Shown here one piece after another: positions 16,038 to 24,836 of a stretch of 27,090 nt of DNA. A model generated the notes under the pieces. It ran no database searches and had not been told where the DNA came from. It saw only the letters and a list, made by a program, of their open reading frames with translations. Position numbers and translations under genes: made by a program. Numbering within the stretch: position 1 is the first letter of the stretch; each line of letters starts with the position of its first letter. Source of the stretch: Gardnerella vaginalis (lineage in GTDB: Bacteria; Actinomycetota; Actinomycetes; Actinomycetales; Bifidobacteriaceae); assembly GCF_001563665.1 (NCBI RefSeq), contig NZ_KQ961867.1:1-27090 (forward strand). Reading direction: 5' to 3'.

Positions 16038-17914
16038 GTTCAGTAGGTCGCAATTCAATGATTATGGCAAGTGGCACTGCGGCTTCTAGAATCACAGGTC
16101 AAATTCGCACAATCCTACTTGCAGCAGCACTAGGCACAACAGGACTAGCTGCTAATGCTTATCAAGCTGGATCAACTATCCCTCAACTCATATATGCGCT
16201 CGTTTCTGGAGGTATTTTTAACGCTGTACTAGTACCGCAAATCGTACGCACTCTTGAGAAGAAAGATGCAAAAGATAGACTTAACAAGCTAATTACTTTT
16301 GCTATAACAATGCTATTAGCAGTCACACTTCTAATGGGTGTTTCAACTCCTGTAATAACGTGGCTTTATGCTGGCGGTGGACCAGAAATGTTAGCTCTAA
16401 CTAACGCTTTCACTTTATGGTGCATACCACAGATATTTTTCTATGGATTATATACAGTTTTAGGGCAGATTCTTGCCGCAAAAGGCAAATTTGCAATGTA
16501 TGCGTGGAGCTCAGTTGCAGCAAACATTGTAAGTTGCATTGGATTTGGCACTTTTATAGTTCTTTTCGGCAGAGCCACAACTCAACCGTTATCGTTCTGG
16601 AGCAATAGCAGACTTTTACTAACTGCAGGATTCTGGACTTTAGGAGTTGCAATTCAAGCATTACTGCTTTTTATACCTCTTACAAAAATCGGAATCGTAT
16701 ATAAACCTAGCTGGGGTATAAAGGGTATTGGATTGCGTTCTATGGGACCTGTTGCAGCATGGAGCATAGGGATTGTCATAGTAAATCAATTGTCTGTTAT
16801 GGTTACAACACACACAATTACTAGTGCCCCTCAACTTGCCGAAACAACTATGGGAATTAACCAATTTGACGTAGCAGGTAACGCAACATTCCAAAACGCA
16901 TATACGATTTACTTACTTCCTTACTCGCTGATAGCAGTATCGGTAGCAACTGCAATTTTCCCGAAAATTTCAAAGGCTGTTGCAACGCATAATATAGCTA
17001 TAGCACGGCAAGATTTAAGTGATTCTTTAAGACACGTAAGCATACTTATGTGTTTCTTCCTCATAGCGTTCGTAACAATGCCAACGCCAATTTCTTTAGC
17101 TTTATTACCATCGATTAGCCTTAAAGAAGCTTATTTCATGTCTACTCCTTTAATGCTACTTTCTTTTAGCCTGCCATTTGCTAGTGCGTATTTGATTATT
17201 CAGCGCACTTTCTACGCTTTTGAAGACGGTAAGCAGCCATTCATATTTACTTTAGCTGGAGTAGTAACAGAGTTAGTAGTACTTATTGTTTGCATACAAT
17301 TCTTCCCTCCAACACAATGGGTAGCTGTTTTAAGCTCGTCAGTAACTATAGAATTTTTGCTCACATTCCCTGCTCTTATATGGATGCTAAGAAGACGCTT
17401 CAATAATAATTTAGACGATTCAAGACTTTTATCTACGCATATTAAAATTGCTATCGCTACTGCTGTTTCAATTTGCATAACACTATTAGCTCGCATACCT
17501 GTTATGAAAATAATTAACGTTGAAATGCCTCAACTTCACGGAGCAGTAAGATGGATTCGCGCAATTTTAGTTTGCGTTATTTTAACTGTTATTATTATTG
17601 TTTCATACGTTGGTACTCTTGTTTTACTTAAAACTCAAGAATTAACTACTTTATACAATTCGTTTGTATTGAAAGTTGCAACAAAAATTCCTGCACTATC
17701 TTCATTAAAATTTGTTCAAAAAGTTATTAGTAAAGCTAACAAAAATGCCGATAGCACTGAAATTGCTCTTGATGAAACTAGTGACAAAAGCAATGACGAA
17801 AAAGCTTTCACAGGCGCAAATATAGAAAATAAAAAATCATATTTACGCACCTCTTCCAATAATCAAAAGAATCATCGTAAGCCGCGAATTGTTACATCAA
17901 CTCGTAAAAAATAG
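16034..17914 (+). CDS. murJ: Lipid II flippase MurJ (MviN)
   Basis: A 626-residue polytopic membrane protein of the MOP superfamily that moves lipid II across the membrane for peptidoglycan synthesis. The family start is recognisable: NSMIMASGTAASRITGQIRTILLAAALG, then NAYQAGSTIPQLIYALVSGGIFNAVLVPQIV. About 14 hydrophobic segments follow up to residue 540. The last 85 residues are a hydrophilic Lys/Asn/Ser-rich tail. Unlike mycobacterial MviN (over 1100 residues), this protein stops before the pseudokinase, which is encoded by the next gene. ATG 16034 overlaps the upstream stop as ATGA, which indicates translational coupling with the DUF6049 gene. Confidence 0.95.
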   Translation: MSSVGRNSMIMASGTAASRITGQIRTILLAAALGTTGLAANAYQAGSTIPQLIYALVSGGIFNAVLVPQIVRTLEKKDAKDRLNKLITFAITMLLAVTLLMGVSTPVITWLYAGGGPEMLALTNAFTLWCIPQIFFYGLYTVLGQILAAKGKFAMYAWSSVAANIVSCIGFGTFIVLFGRATTQPLSFWSNSRLLLTAGFWTLGVAIQALLLFIPLTKIGIVYKPSWGIKGIGLRSMGPVAAWSIGIVIVNQLSVMVTTHTITSAPQLAETTMGINQFDVAGNATFQNAYTIYLLPYSLIAVSVATAIFPKISKAVATHNIAIARQDLSDSLRHVSILMCFFLIAFVTMPTPISLALLPSISLKEAYFMSTPLMLLSFSLPFASAYLIIQRTFYAFEDGKQPFIFTLAGVVTELVVLIVCIQFFPPTQWVAVLSSSVTIEFLLTFPALIWMLRRRFNNNLDDSRLLSTHIKIAIATAVSICITLLARIPVMKIINVEMPQLHGAVRWIRAILVCVILTVIIIVSYVGTLVLLKTQELTTLYNSFVLKVATKIPALSSLKFVQKVISKANKNADSTEIALDETSDKSNDEKAFTGANIENKKSYLRTSSNNQKNHRKPRIVTSTRKK

Positions 17915-18055
17915 TTTACTTTGACTACAAATACGTCATATAAGAAAATATTTACAATATCCACAAAAAGTATGACGCGCATATGACATAAGTACCACTA
18001 GAATATTGGTAATAGCATATGAATTTACTATTTTGACAATTAGGAAGAGGAATAG

Positions 18056-21001
18056 ATGAAACCTCGTTTAGGAGATATAATTCTCAATCGTTATGCGCTA
18101 GTATCCCCATTGCGTAACGAAGAGGAACTCCAAGTTTGGCAAGCTAGCGACAATATTTTGGAACGCGATTGCCAACTTTTCATCGTACGCGATTCCAGAT
18201 TCCTAACAGATGTGAACACTATTGCATCAACCCTCGCTTTAGCGCGTAGCCGCAAGTTCACACAAGTACTGCAATTACAGCATATTGACGATATCTCAAT
18301 TATTATTACAGCTTTAGATTCCGGATTAAGCATAAGTGATTATCTTGCAGACAATAATTCAAAAGAAAGAAGACAATCTAAGCCAATAAGTCCTATCAAT
18401 CCTCTTAGCTACGAGGCAATACGAACTATTGTTGCAGAAACAGCTGGAATTGTAAGTAAAATGATCGCTAATGGCATTACACATCACGCAATTTCAACAG
18501 ATACAGTTCGTATTACAACAAATGGCATTGAGCTAGCAGATACTCCAATTAGCCCAATGATTGAAGACTTAACTTTACTGAATAATGCTAAGGATGATAC
18601 CTCTTCCAAAGATTTAGAAAAGTCTTCGCCATCTCAAGAATCCTATGAGCGAATTGCAACAAGACAATTATCTGCATTGCTTTACTCTCTTCTCACACGC
18701 ACTATTTCAAAGAACTTACACGATTTTTCATTATCACGCATTAGCGAAAATGTTCCTTCAGAATTTCGTATGATCTGTAAACGTGGATTATGCGAATCAC
18801 AAGTAGCAGATTCAAACAAGAATCCTAATATAATACCAATGGCATCTATTGCTGAGCTTTCTGCGCTATTAGGTAAATACACGCCACTTAGATCGCTTCG
18901 TGCTCAAGATATCTTGCTTCCAAGGTTAGAAGGAGCTGCTTCAGTTAGCTTGATTGAATTGAAAGCAGAAGATAAGAATTCTATATTGCCTTTCCCTGAA
19001 GATCTTGTACAAAGTGAAGATCAATTTAACGATGGCTTTAATTCTGCTATACAACAAGCAGAAAATCCTGATTTATTAAATTATGATTTTTCATCAGATT
19101 TACGTGATTCTTCACGGAATGAAACAAATGACGATTTAAATGAGACTCCACGTAAAGATTTAAGTAAGGATGAGAACGATATTCCATCTATGCTAAAAGA
19201 TGAATCTTCACAAATATCTAGTAGTTCTTCGACATCATCTGACGATATTCAAAAAAACGCTGATAGTGCATACAGTTCTTCTAAAAACGGGAAGAACTCA
19301 TCTGACGTACAAGCTTCAAACGTAAATAAAGTAACTAAAGCCAATAAAAATACTGCTATTGGAGCTATTGGGACTAAAGCATCTAAAGGAGCAAAAGCTG
19401 CTATTGGAGCTTTATCTTTTGCCAGCAGCATCATCAAATCATCACAAGCTGCTTCATCCGTTGCACCAGTTGCGTCAAGCGAAACTAGCGCGGCAAATAT
19501 GTCTATTTCTGGATTTGCTGCTGCAAGCACAAGCATACGAAAAGCTGGCAAAACACTTGGAACACTATTCAAGCGCAATTCTCGTAAAAATTCTAAAAAT
19601 AAGTCTAAAGAAAAATACGAAAATTATAATAGCGATGAAAATAATATTGATTCATCAGAACTTGAAAACACAAACACAAATGTAGATATAGATTTTCATG
19701 ATATTGCTGCTGCAGAAATGGCTAATATACTTGCTCCAACTGAATTAGATGCAGACGATTCTATTTTCCCTATGTCTGAACGAAATATACATGTTATAAA
19801 AAATGATGATGAAATAGCTCAAGATAATTCAGAAAAAAACTTAGAAGATAATAATTCTAATAGTTCATTAAATAATCGCTCGAATAATTCCAAGCAGAAT
19901 ATAAGCAATATTTCTAGAAATAAAAGTCGTTTGAAGTCGAAATCCGATGATTCCGACTTGTATGATTCTTCTATCTCTAACAATTCATACGATTCTGAGA
20001 ACTTTAGCGATTCTGAGAACGCGAATGCACAATCTTCTAACGAAGAAGGCGAAACATTCGATCACATTCCAGCAATAGCTTCTTCCACTTTTGATTTTGA
20101 TGATTTGCTTATTCAAAACTCGCGCCACACAGAGCCTATAGCCCGTGCAAACGCATTCTTAAGTGAGGAATCAGAGTTTACAGGGCGCGTACCTGTTGTA
20201 GATAATCAAAGTCGTTTTATAGCTCCTGGAGAAGAATCAGCGCGCGCTTTGCGTGAAGAAGAACTTGAAGATACAGATATGGATTTGCATACAGTTTCTT
20301 CACTTTCATCTCTTCCACCAAGTTTTGAGCCTAGAGAGCATGCAGCTAGTATTAAAAAGCAGCAAATACGCAAAAACGGTGAAGATATTGCAGATGCAAA
20401 GATTTTCGTAGGTCTTTCTACTAAATTTATAGCAATTAGCATAATGCTGCTATTGATTATTGTTGGATCATTCTTTGCAATACATGGATTGTTGTCATCT
20501 CATGAATCATCATCTTCGTTCAACAATTCTAATCCGTGGGATTCTGAAAATATAAATAACGTTCCTTTTGGAAGTCGCGGAATCCTCCCAGAAGAAAAAG
20601 CTAAAGGACACAAAGTACCTGAAGGTCATAAAACTGTTAAGGCTGTTCCTGCGCCTAATATTCCTGTAAACAATACTCCTTTTGAAATTGATATACGTCA
20701 GTTCTTAAGCAAACCATCTCATCAAAATGGATATGGATATTATATGCATTTGACTCAGCCTCAAGAAGCGTATAGATTTGTTATCTCAATTCGTTCTTCA
20801 GGCGGTCATGGATATCTTTTTGCAAACACTAAGAATGACCCTACTAAAGGCGATCAGGTTGCAGAATTTACATTTGATGAAAGCGGCACAACTGAAGTTA
20901 AATTCAATAAGCCAATTAAAGCTCAAGACTTTCTACTTTGGGTTCCGGCAAATAGTTTACCGAACAACAGCTTATACATAAATTCTGCAAGGATTTATTA
21001 A
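18056..21001 (+). CDS. MurJ-associated pseudokinase with single TM and extracellular domain
   Basis: A 981-residue protein in three parts. The first (about 1-290) is a kinase-like domain beginning LGDIILNRYALVSPL. It is degenerate: the HRD site reads HHAIS and the DFG site reads LADTP, and I find no glycine-rich loop, so it should be catalytically dead. Second is a 500-residue Ser/Asn/Asp/Glu-rich disordered linker with an Ala-rich patch. A single TM (about 790-812, FIAISIMLLLIIVGSFFAIHGLL) then leads to an extracellular beta-rich domain (about 875-981, FEIDIRQF to the end). In mycobacteria the same modules (pseudokinase, one TM, sugar-binding-like ectodomain) are fused to the C-terminus of MviN and recruit FhaA after PknB phosphorylation. 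The position directly after murJ and the same module order suggest this is the split equivalent. ATG 18056 follows GAAGAGG with good spacing. A 141-bp gap separates it from murJ. Confidence 0.83.
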   Translation: MKPRLGDIILNRYALVSPLRNEEELQVWQASDNILERDCQLFIVRDSRFLTDVNTIASTLALARSRKFTQVLQLQHIDDISIIITALDSGLSISDYLADNNSKERRQSKPISPINPLSYEAIRTIVAETAGIVSKMIANGITHHAISTDTVRITTNGIELADTPISPMIEDLTLLNNAKDDTSSKDLEKSSPSQESYERIATRQLSALLYSLLTRTISKNLHDFSLSRISENVPSEFRMICKRGLCESQVADSNKNPNIIPMASIAELSALLGKYTPLRSLRAQDILLPRLEGAASVSLIELKAEDKNSILPFPEDLVQSEDQFNDGFNSAIQQAENPDLLNYDFSSDLRDSSRNETNDDLNETPRKDLSKDENDIPSMLKDESSQISSSSSTSSDDIQKNADSAYSSSKNGKNSSDVQASNVNKVTKANKNTAIGAIGTKASKGAKAAIGALSFASSIIKSSQAASSVAPVASSETSAANMSISGFAAASTSIRKAGKTLGTLFKRNSRKNSKNKSKEKYENYNSDENNIDSSELENTNTNVDIDFHDIAAAEMANILAPTELDADDSIFPMSERNIHVIKNDDEIAQDNSEKNLEDNNSNSSLNNRSNNSKQNISNISRNKSRLKSKSDDSDLYDSSISNNSYDSENFSDSENANAQSSNEEGETFDHIPAIASSTFDFDDLLIQNSRHTEPIARANAFLSEESEFTGRVPVVDNQSRFIAPGEESARALREEELEDTDMDLHTVSSLSSLPPSFEPREHAASIKKQQIRKNGEDIADAKIFVGLSTKFIAISIMLLLIIVGSFFAIHGLLSSHESSSSFNNSNPWDSENINNVPFGSRGILPEEKAKGHKVPEGHKTVKAVPAPNIPVNNTPFEIDIRQFLSKPSHQNGYGYYMHLTQPQEAYRFVISIRSSGGHGYLFANTKNDPTKGDQVAEFTFDESGTTEVKFNKPIKAQDFLLWVPANSLPNNSLYINSARIY

Positions 21002-21025
21002 AGTTTAGAATAAAGGGGAATTTAT

Positions 21026-21970
21026 ATGGAAGCGCAATTACGCAAGGTTATTATTATCGGCTCAGGTCCTGCAGGATACACTGCTGCAATTTATTTAGGG
21101 CGTGCAGGATACAATCCGTTAGTTATTGCTGGAGCACTTACCCCTGGTGGGCAGCTAGTAAATACCACAGAAGTAGAGAATTATCCTGGATTCCCAGATG
21201 GTATTTTAGGTCCAGATCTTATGGACGCGATGCAAAAACAAGCAGAAAAATTTGGTGCAGAAATTATTTTTGACGATGTCACAAACGTGGACTTTTTAAA
21301 GCCTGTAAAAAGCGTAACGTTAAGTGATGGCTCAATATACGAATCACACGCTGTTATTGTTTCTACGGGCTCACAAGTGCGCAAATTGGGCGTTCCTGGC
21401 GAGCAACAATACTCTGGTCGCGGAGTATCTTATTGCGCGACTTGCGATGGATTCTTCTTCCGCGGTAAACCAATTGTTGTTGTTGGAGGAGGAGATAGCG
21501 CTTTTGAAGAAGCTCAATTCTTGACTCGTTTTGGATCTTCCGTTACTTTAATTCACAGACGTAACGAGTTTCGCGCTTCGAAAATTATGGTCGATCGCGC
21601 TAAAGAAAATGAAAAAATTAAGTTTGTTTTAGATAGTGTTGTTGAATCTGTAAATGGATCTGATTCAGATGCGCAATCTGTTACTGTAAGAAACGTAAAA
21701 ACAAACGAAACTCAAGAAATCGAAGCATCTGGAATATTTGTTGCTATTGGACATACTCCTTCGACTGAATTCTTGAATGGAGCTTTGGAACTTAATAGCG
21801 ATGGAACTATTAAAGTAGAAGGCACTTCAACTAAGACTTCAGTTTCTGGAGTATTTGCAGCAGGAGATGTTGTAGATAACGTATACCGTCAAGCTGTATC
21901 AGCTGCTGGAATGGGATGTCATGCAGCTCTTGATGCACAAGCATATTTAAACGAATTAGATGAAAACTAA
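21026..21970 (+). CDS. trxB: Thioredoxin reductase
   Basis: A 314-residue flavoenzyme that reduces thioredoxin with NADPH. FAD-binding GSGPAG (12-17), the redox-active pair C137-A-T-C140-D in VSYCATCDGFFF, NADPH-binding GGGDSAFEEA (154-163) followed by HRRNEFRAS, and the C-terminal FAD motif GVFAAGDV are all intact. Length is typical. ATG 21026 is preceded by AAAGGGG (21014-21020). It starts 24 bp after the pseudokinase gene and is likely co-transcribed. Mycobacterial trxB at this locus is followed by trxC; here no thioredoxin gene follows, and the gene converges with parB. Confidence 0.97.
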   Translation: MEAQLRKVIIIGSGPAGYTAAIYLGRAGYNPLVIAGALTPGGQLVNTTEVENYPGFPDGILGPDLMDAMQKQAEKFGAEIIFDDVTNVDFLKPVKSVTLSDGSIYESHAVIVSTGSQVRKLGVPGEQQYSGRGVSYCATCDGFFFRGKPIVVVGGGDSAFEEAQFLTRFGSSVTLIHRRNEFRASKIMVDRAKENEKIKFVLDSVVESVNGSDSDAQSVTVRNVKTNETQEIEASGIFVAIGHTPSTEFLNGALELNSDGTIKVEGTSTKTSVSGVFAAGDVVDNVYRQAVSAAGMGCHAALDAQAYLNELDEN

Positions 21971-22045
21971 TCGCGTTTTATCGCGTTTTATCGCGTTTTA
22001 TTGCGTTATTGCGTCTTTATCTGCTTTAGCATAGTGATTCTATGC
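21971..22045. repeat. 10-bp tandem repeat and small hairpin between trxB and parB
   Basis: TCGCGTTTTA is repeated exactly three times (21971-22000), followed by decayed copies. GCATAG (22029-22034) and CTATGC (22040-22045) form a 6-bp hairpin with a 5-nt loop, a weak candidate terminator for the convergent genes. Confidence 0.6.
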
Positions 22046-22049
22046 GAGT

Positions 22050-23600
22050 CTATTCTGCTTGATTTGGCATAAGCATTTGAACAATTCTCTTCATATCTTC
22101 AGGAGAAGAAAATACTATTTCAATATGTCCATGCTGAGGAGTTCCTTTAATAGAAACTTTCGTAGAAAAATGTTTTTCCAATTGGCTACGAATAGGAGAT
22201 GAAGACCATCTATCATTACGCGCTCTACGAGTCGGAGTAGATCTACGACCTGCTTCGACTCCTTTTAGTGAAACAATTTCTTCAGTAGTTCTCACAGATA
22301 AGCCTTCGTCAATAATTCGCTGAGCTACTGATTCCATTTCTTCAGGACTCTCTAAACCTAATAATGCTCTTGCATGACCAGAAGAAAGCAATCCTGAAGC
22401 TACTTGCTTTTGAACGGAAGCTGGCAAATTAAGTAAGCGCAAAGTGTTTGCAATTTGAGGTCTAGATTTAGATACTGATTGAGAAAGCTGAGCTTGTGTT
22501 AAGCCAAAATCATCAATCATTTGCGCATAAGCAGCTGCTTCTTCTAGTGGATTCAAAGCGACTCTGTGCAAATTCTCCAGCAAGGCATCACGGAGCATAT
22601 TTTCATCAGGCGTAGTGCGAACAATTGCAGGAACAACATCTAAACCAGCTAATTGAGAAGCGCGCCAACGCCTTTCACCCATTATCAACTCATAGTGAGC
22701 TGACTCATTTTTATAAGAAGAATTAGAAGATGATCCATTGTTTTGAGAATTATCTAAGCTTTCGCTATTTTCACGTGAAACTACATTTATTTCACTGTTT
22801 GAAGAATCACTTTCTTCTATTTTTCGCACAACAATAGGCTGAAGAACTCCAACTTCCTTGATAGAAGCAGCAAGTTCTTTGAGTTCATCTTCGTCAAAAA
22901 TCAATCTTGGTTGTTGCGCATTAGGAACAATATCGGAAGGCTTAATATACTCTAAATATCCACCTTCAACAGGCTTTAATCCTTGATTTTGCGCGGTTTC
23001 TGTATTATTTTTATCTTCAGCAGAACCATTGTAATTATTGTTCGTTTCATGTGAAACACTCTTATTTTTATCACTTACAAATGTTCTTTCAGCGGAATCT
23101 CCGAAGAAGAAATCAATAGGTCTTGTAACATCTTCAAGAGATGGCATTGAAGATCTTTTAGAAGGTTTAGAATTCTTTTTACTTTGAACAGTATTTTTTA
23201 ATATTGTCGATTCATTATTATTAAATCCAATATTGCGCGATTCATCGCTGTGAGGAGCAATAGAGCGATTCATACTAGGAACTTTAGTTTCATGTGAAAC
23301 GCTTAATTTAGATGAATAGATGTGAGCATTGTTTTCACTTTTCGTATAACTTTGCTCTACATCTGCGTTCAAATTAACTTTTTCGTCAGTATTATCCCCA
23401 TTCTCCCCGCTGTTTTGAACACTGCTATCAGAATCACCTATTTTGCGAGAGTCTTTCTTTGAATCTAATAAAGAGTTATCGCTTGTTTCACGAGAAACAT
23501 TTTGATTTTCCACTTGAGGAGATACTAAGTCATCTTCACCTGGCAATGCTGGGAATAATGCGCCTAATCCTTTACCTAAACGAGATTTCATGCCACTCAT
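22050..23600 (-). CDS. parB: Chromosome partitioning protein ParB
   Basis: ParB binds parS, loads as a CTP-dependent clamp near the origin and works with ParA to segregate it. The 516 residues are much longer than usual (about 300-400). The N-terminus MKSRLGKGLGALFP is the ParA-stimulating motif. Residues 24-212 are Ser/Asn-rich and disordered. The clamp domain runs 215-330 (IKPSDIVPNAQQPRLIFDEDEL, LQPIVVRK, and GERRWRA at 308-314). It is interrupted at 261-302 by an Asn/Ser-rich insertion. The helix-turn-helix DNA-binding domain follows (LTQAQLSQSVSKSRPQIANTLRLL, then SGHARALL). The dimerisation domain is at 470-516. Four parS-like sites lie in this gene and are read as VS(R/H)E(T/N) at residues 35-39, 101-105, 182-186 and 274-278. 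ATG overlaps the parA stop by 4 bp (ATGA). Confidence 0.96.
   Translation of the reverse strand: MSGMKSRLGKGLGALFPALPGEDDLVSPQVENQNVSRETSDNSLLDSKKDSRKIGDSDSSVQNSGENGDNTDEKVNLNADVEQSYTKSENNAHIYSSKLSVSHETKVPSMNRSIAPHSDESRNIGFNNNESTILKNTVQSKKNSKPSKRSSMPSLEDVTRPIDFFFGDSAERTFVSDKNKSVSHETNNNYNGSAEDKNNTETAQNQGLKPVEGGYLEYIKPSDIVPNAQQPRLIFDEDELKELAASIKEVGVLQPIVVRKIEESDSSNSEINVVSRENSESLDNSQNNGSSSNSSYKNESAHYELIMGERRWRASQLAGLDVVPAIVRTTPDENMLRDALLENLHRVALNPLEEAAAYAQMIDDFGLTQAQLSQSVSKSRPQIANTLRLLNLPASVQKQVASGLLSSGHARALLGLESPEEMESVAQRIIDEGLSVRTTEEIVSLKGVEAGRRSTPTRRARNDRWSSSPIRSQLEKHFSTKVSIKGTPQHGHIEIVFSSPEDMKRIVQMLMPNQAE
22767..22782. promoter_or_regulatory. parS: parS-like site in parB
   Basis: ATTTTCACGTGAAACT keeps the complete TTTCACGTGAAAC core and matches TGTTTCACGTGAAACA at 13 of 16 positions. 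It is read as VSREN at residues 274-278, inside the insertion in the ParB clamp domain. Confidence 0.6.
23043..23058. promoter_or_regulatory. parS: parS-like site in parB
   Basis: CGTTTCATGTGAAACA matches the consensus at 14 of 16 positions (C to T in the centre). It is read as VSHET at residues 182-186. Confidence 0.6.
23286..23301. promoter_or_regulatory. parS: parS-like site in parB
   Basis: AGTTTCATGTGAAACG matches the consensus at 13 of 16 positions. It is read as VSHET at residues 101-105. Confidence 0.55.
23484..23499. promoter_or_regulatory. parS: parS-like site in parB
   Basis: TGTTTCACGAGAAACA matches the consensus at 15 of 16 positions, the one change being in the right half (GTG to GAG). 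It is read as VSRET at residues 35-39, near the ParB N-terminus. Confidence 0.6.
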
Positions 23601-24553
23601 CGTTTATTATTCTCCTCTTCTTTTGCAGAGATAACCGACAATACTGTTTCTGAACGTTGCGCAATTTCTAAAGCAGCTTCACGATAAGAAACAGCGCCTG
23701 TTCCACGTGAATCATATGTAATAACAGTTTGAGCAAAACTTGGAGCTTCAGAAATCTTCACAGTCCTAGGAATAGTTGTATTAAGAACAATATTAGGATA
23801 ATGATTTTTCACTTCCTGATATACTTCACGACCAAGCAGAGTACGCTTATCAAACATTGTCACAAGCATTGTAGAAACCACTAAAACAGGATTGTAATGT
23901 TTCTGGACCAATCCAATAGTACGAATCAACTGCCCTAATCCTTCGAGAGCATAATATTCAGCTTGAATTGGAATAAGCATTTCTTGTGCTGCGCACATAG
24001 CATTTATAACAAGCAATCCTAGTGAAGGTGGGCAATCAATAAATACATAATCGTAATGTTCTTCACTATTTTTCATGAATTCACTAAGAGCATCTTTAAG
24101 TAGATTATTGCGATTATCCATATCCGCAAGCTCTAATTCAGCGCCACTTAGATCAATTGATGCAGGAACTACATCTACACCTGGAACATCTTTACAAGTT
24201 TGCTTTACTTCACTAATAGTCTTGCGCCCCTCAATAACATCATATACAGAAACATCTCCTGAAGCATGAGGAATGTTGAACGCTGTTGATGCATTACCTT
24301 GAGGATCCATATCTATTACAAGAACGCGTAAACCACCTACGGCAATAGCAGCAGCAAGATTAACAGTTGAACTTGTTTTACCAACTCCGCCTTTTTGATT
24401 TGCAACAGCAATAAAACGAGTTTTTGAAGGATGAGGGTACGTTACTCCTTCAAGCGCATGATATCGAGAAACTACGTCTGCTAATTCGCTACCAAGCGAA
24501 GATCCAGAATCTCCAAAAATACGCTTAATTGTTTCTGATGCAGACTCAACCAC
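23597..24553 (-). CDS. parA: Chromosome partitioning ATPase ParA (Soj)
   Basis: A 318-residue Walker-type ATPase that binds nucleoid DNA as an ATP dimer and is stimulated by ParB to move the origin. The deviant Walker A is KGGVGKT (54-60). The A' segment is LRVLVIDMDPQGNAS and Walker B is YDYVFIDCPPSLGLL. The C-terminus has PRTVKISEAPSF and GAVSYREAALEI. A 45-residue N-terminal extension is typical of chromosomal ParAs of actinobacteria. The start is GTG (24551-24553), preceded by GGGGGTGAT. parB follows with a 4-bp overlap, so they form one operon. In most actinobacteria rsmG lies directly upstream on the same strand; here the upstream DNA holds parS-like sites and then hsdS on the opposite strand. 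Confidence 0.97.
   Translation of the reverse strand: MVESASETIKRIFGDSGSSLGSELADVVSRYHALEGVTYPHPSKTRFIAVANQKGGVGKTSSTVNLAAAIAVGGLRVLVIDMDPQGNASTAFNIPHASGDVSVYDVIEGRKTISEVKQTCKDVPGVDVVPASIDLSGAELELADMDNRNNLLKDALSEFMKNSEEHYDYVFIDCPPSLGLLVINAMCAAQEMLIPIQAEYYALEGLGQLIRTIGLVQKHYNPVLVVSTMLVTMFDKRTLLGREVYQEVKNHYPNIVLNTTIPRTVKISEAPSFAQTVITYDSRGTGAVSYREAALEIAQRSETVLSVISAKEEENNKR
23699..23714. promoter_or_regulatory. parS: parS-like site in parA
   Basis: TGTTCCACGTGAATCA differs at one of 16 positions from the Bacillus-type parS TGTTCCACGTGAAACA. It is read within SRGTG near the ParA C-terminus. Confidence 0.65.
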
Positions 24554-24640
24554 TACGTATCACCCCCACCCTCTTTTTACAAACATGTAGTGTTAAGTTT
24601 CTATTCTTCTATGGACATAAAACACGTAAAAATCGAATAT

Positions 24641-24656
24641 CGTTTCATGTGAAACA
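24641..24656. promoter_or_regulatory. parS: parS-like site upstream of parA
   Basis: CGTTTCATGTGAAACA matches at 14 of 16 positions and is the same 16-mer as the site at 23043 in parB. It lies about 90 bp upstream of the parA start, where bound ParB could also repress the operon. Confidence 0.65.
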
Positions 24657-24758
24657 CAACAAATCTACATAATAAAACGAATGAAACATCGCAAACAACT
24701 GTTGTAAAACCTTGAAAAATAACGGAAATTCCAAATGTTCATATATTAAAATGCAATT

Positions 24759-24774
24759 GTTTTCACATGAAACA
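24759..24774. promoter_or_regulatory. parS: parS-like site upstream of parA
   Basis: GTTTTCACATGAAACA matches at 13 of 16 positions and keeps the TTTCA/TGAAA arms. Confidence 0.5.
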
Positions 24775-24816
24775 AAATAAAATTAGACAAAACAATAACT
24801 AACAATTTTTCTCAAT

Positions 24817-24832
24817 ACTTTCACGTGAAACA
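24817..24832. promoter_or_regulatory. parS: parS-like site upstream of parA
   Basis: ACTTTCACGTGAAACA matches at 14 of 16 positions with an intact TTTCACGTGAAACA core. Confidence 0.7.
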
Positions 24833-24836
24833 CAAC

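Noticed and set aside
18033..18038. TTGACA resembling a -35 box upstream of the pseudokinase gene
   Set aside because: It lies only 17 bp before the start codon, leaving no room for a -10 and a leader.
22264..22277. TTTTAGTGAAACA half-site in parB
   Set aside because: Only one arm of parS is present and the codons (EEIVSLKG) lie in a conserved part of ParB, unlike the other sites.
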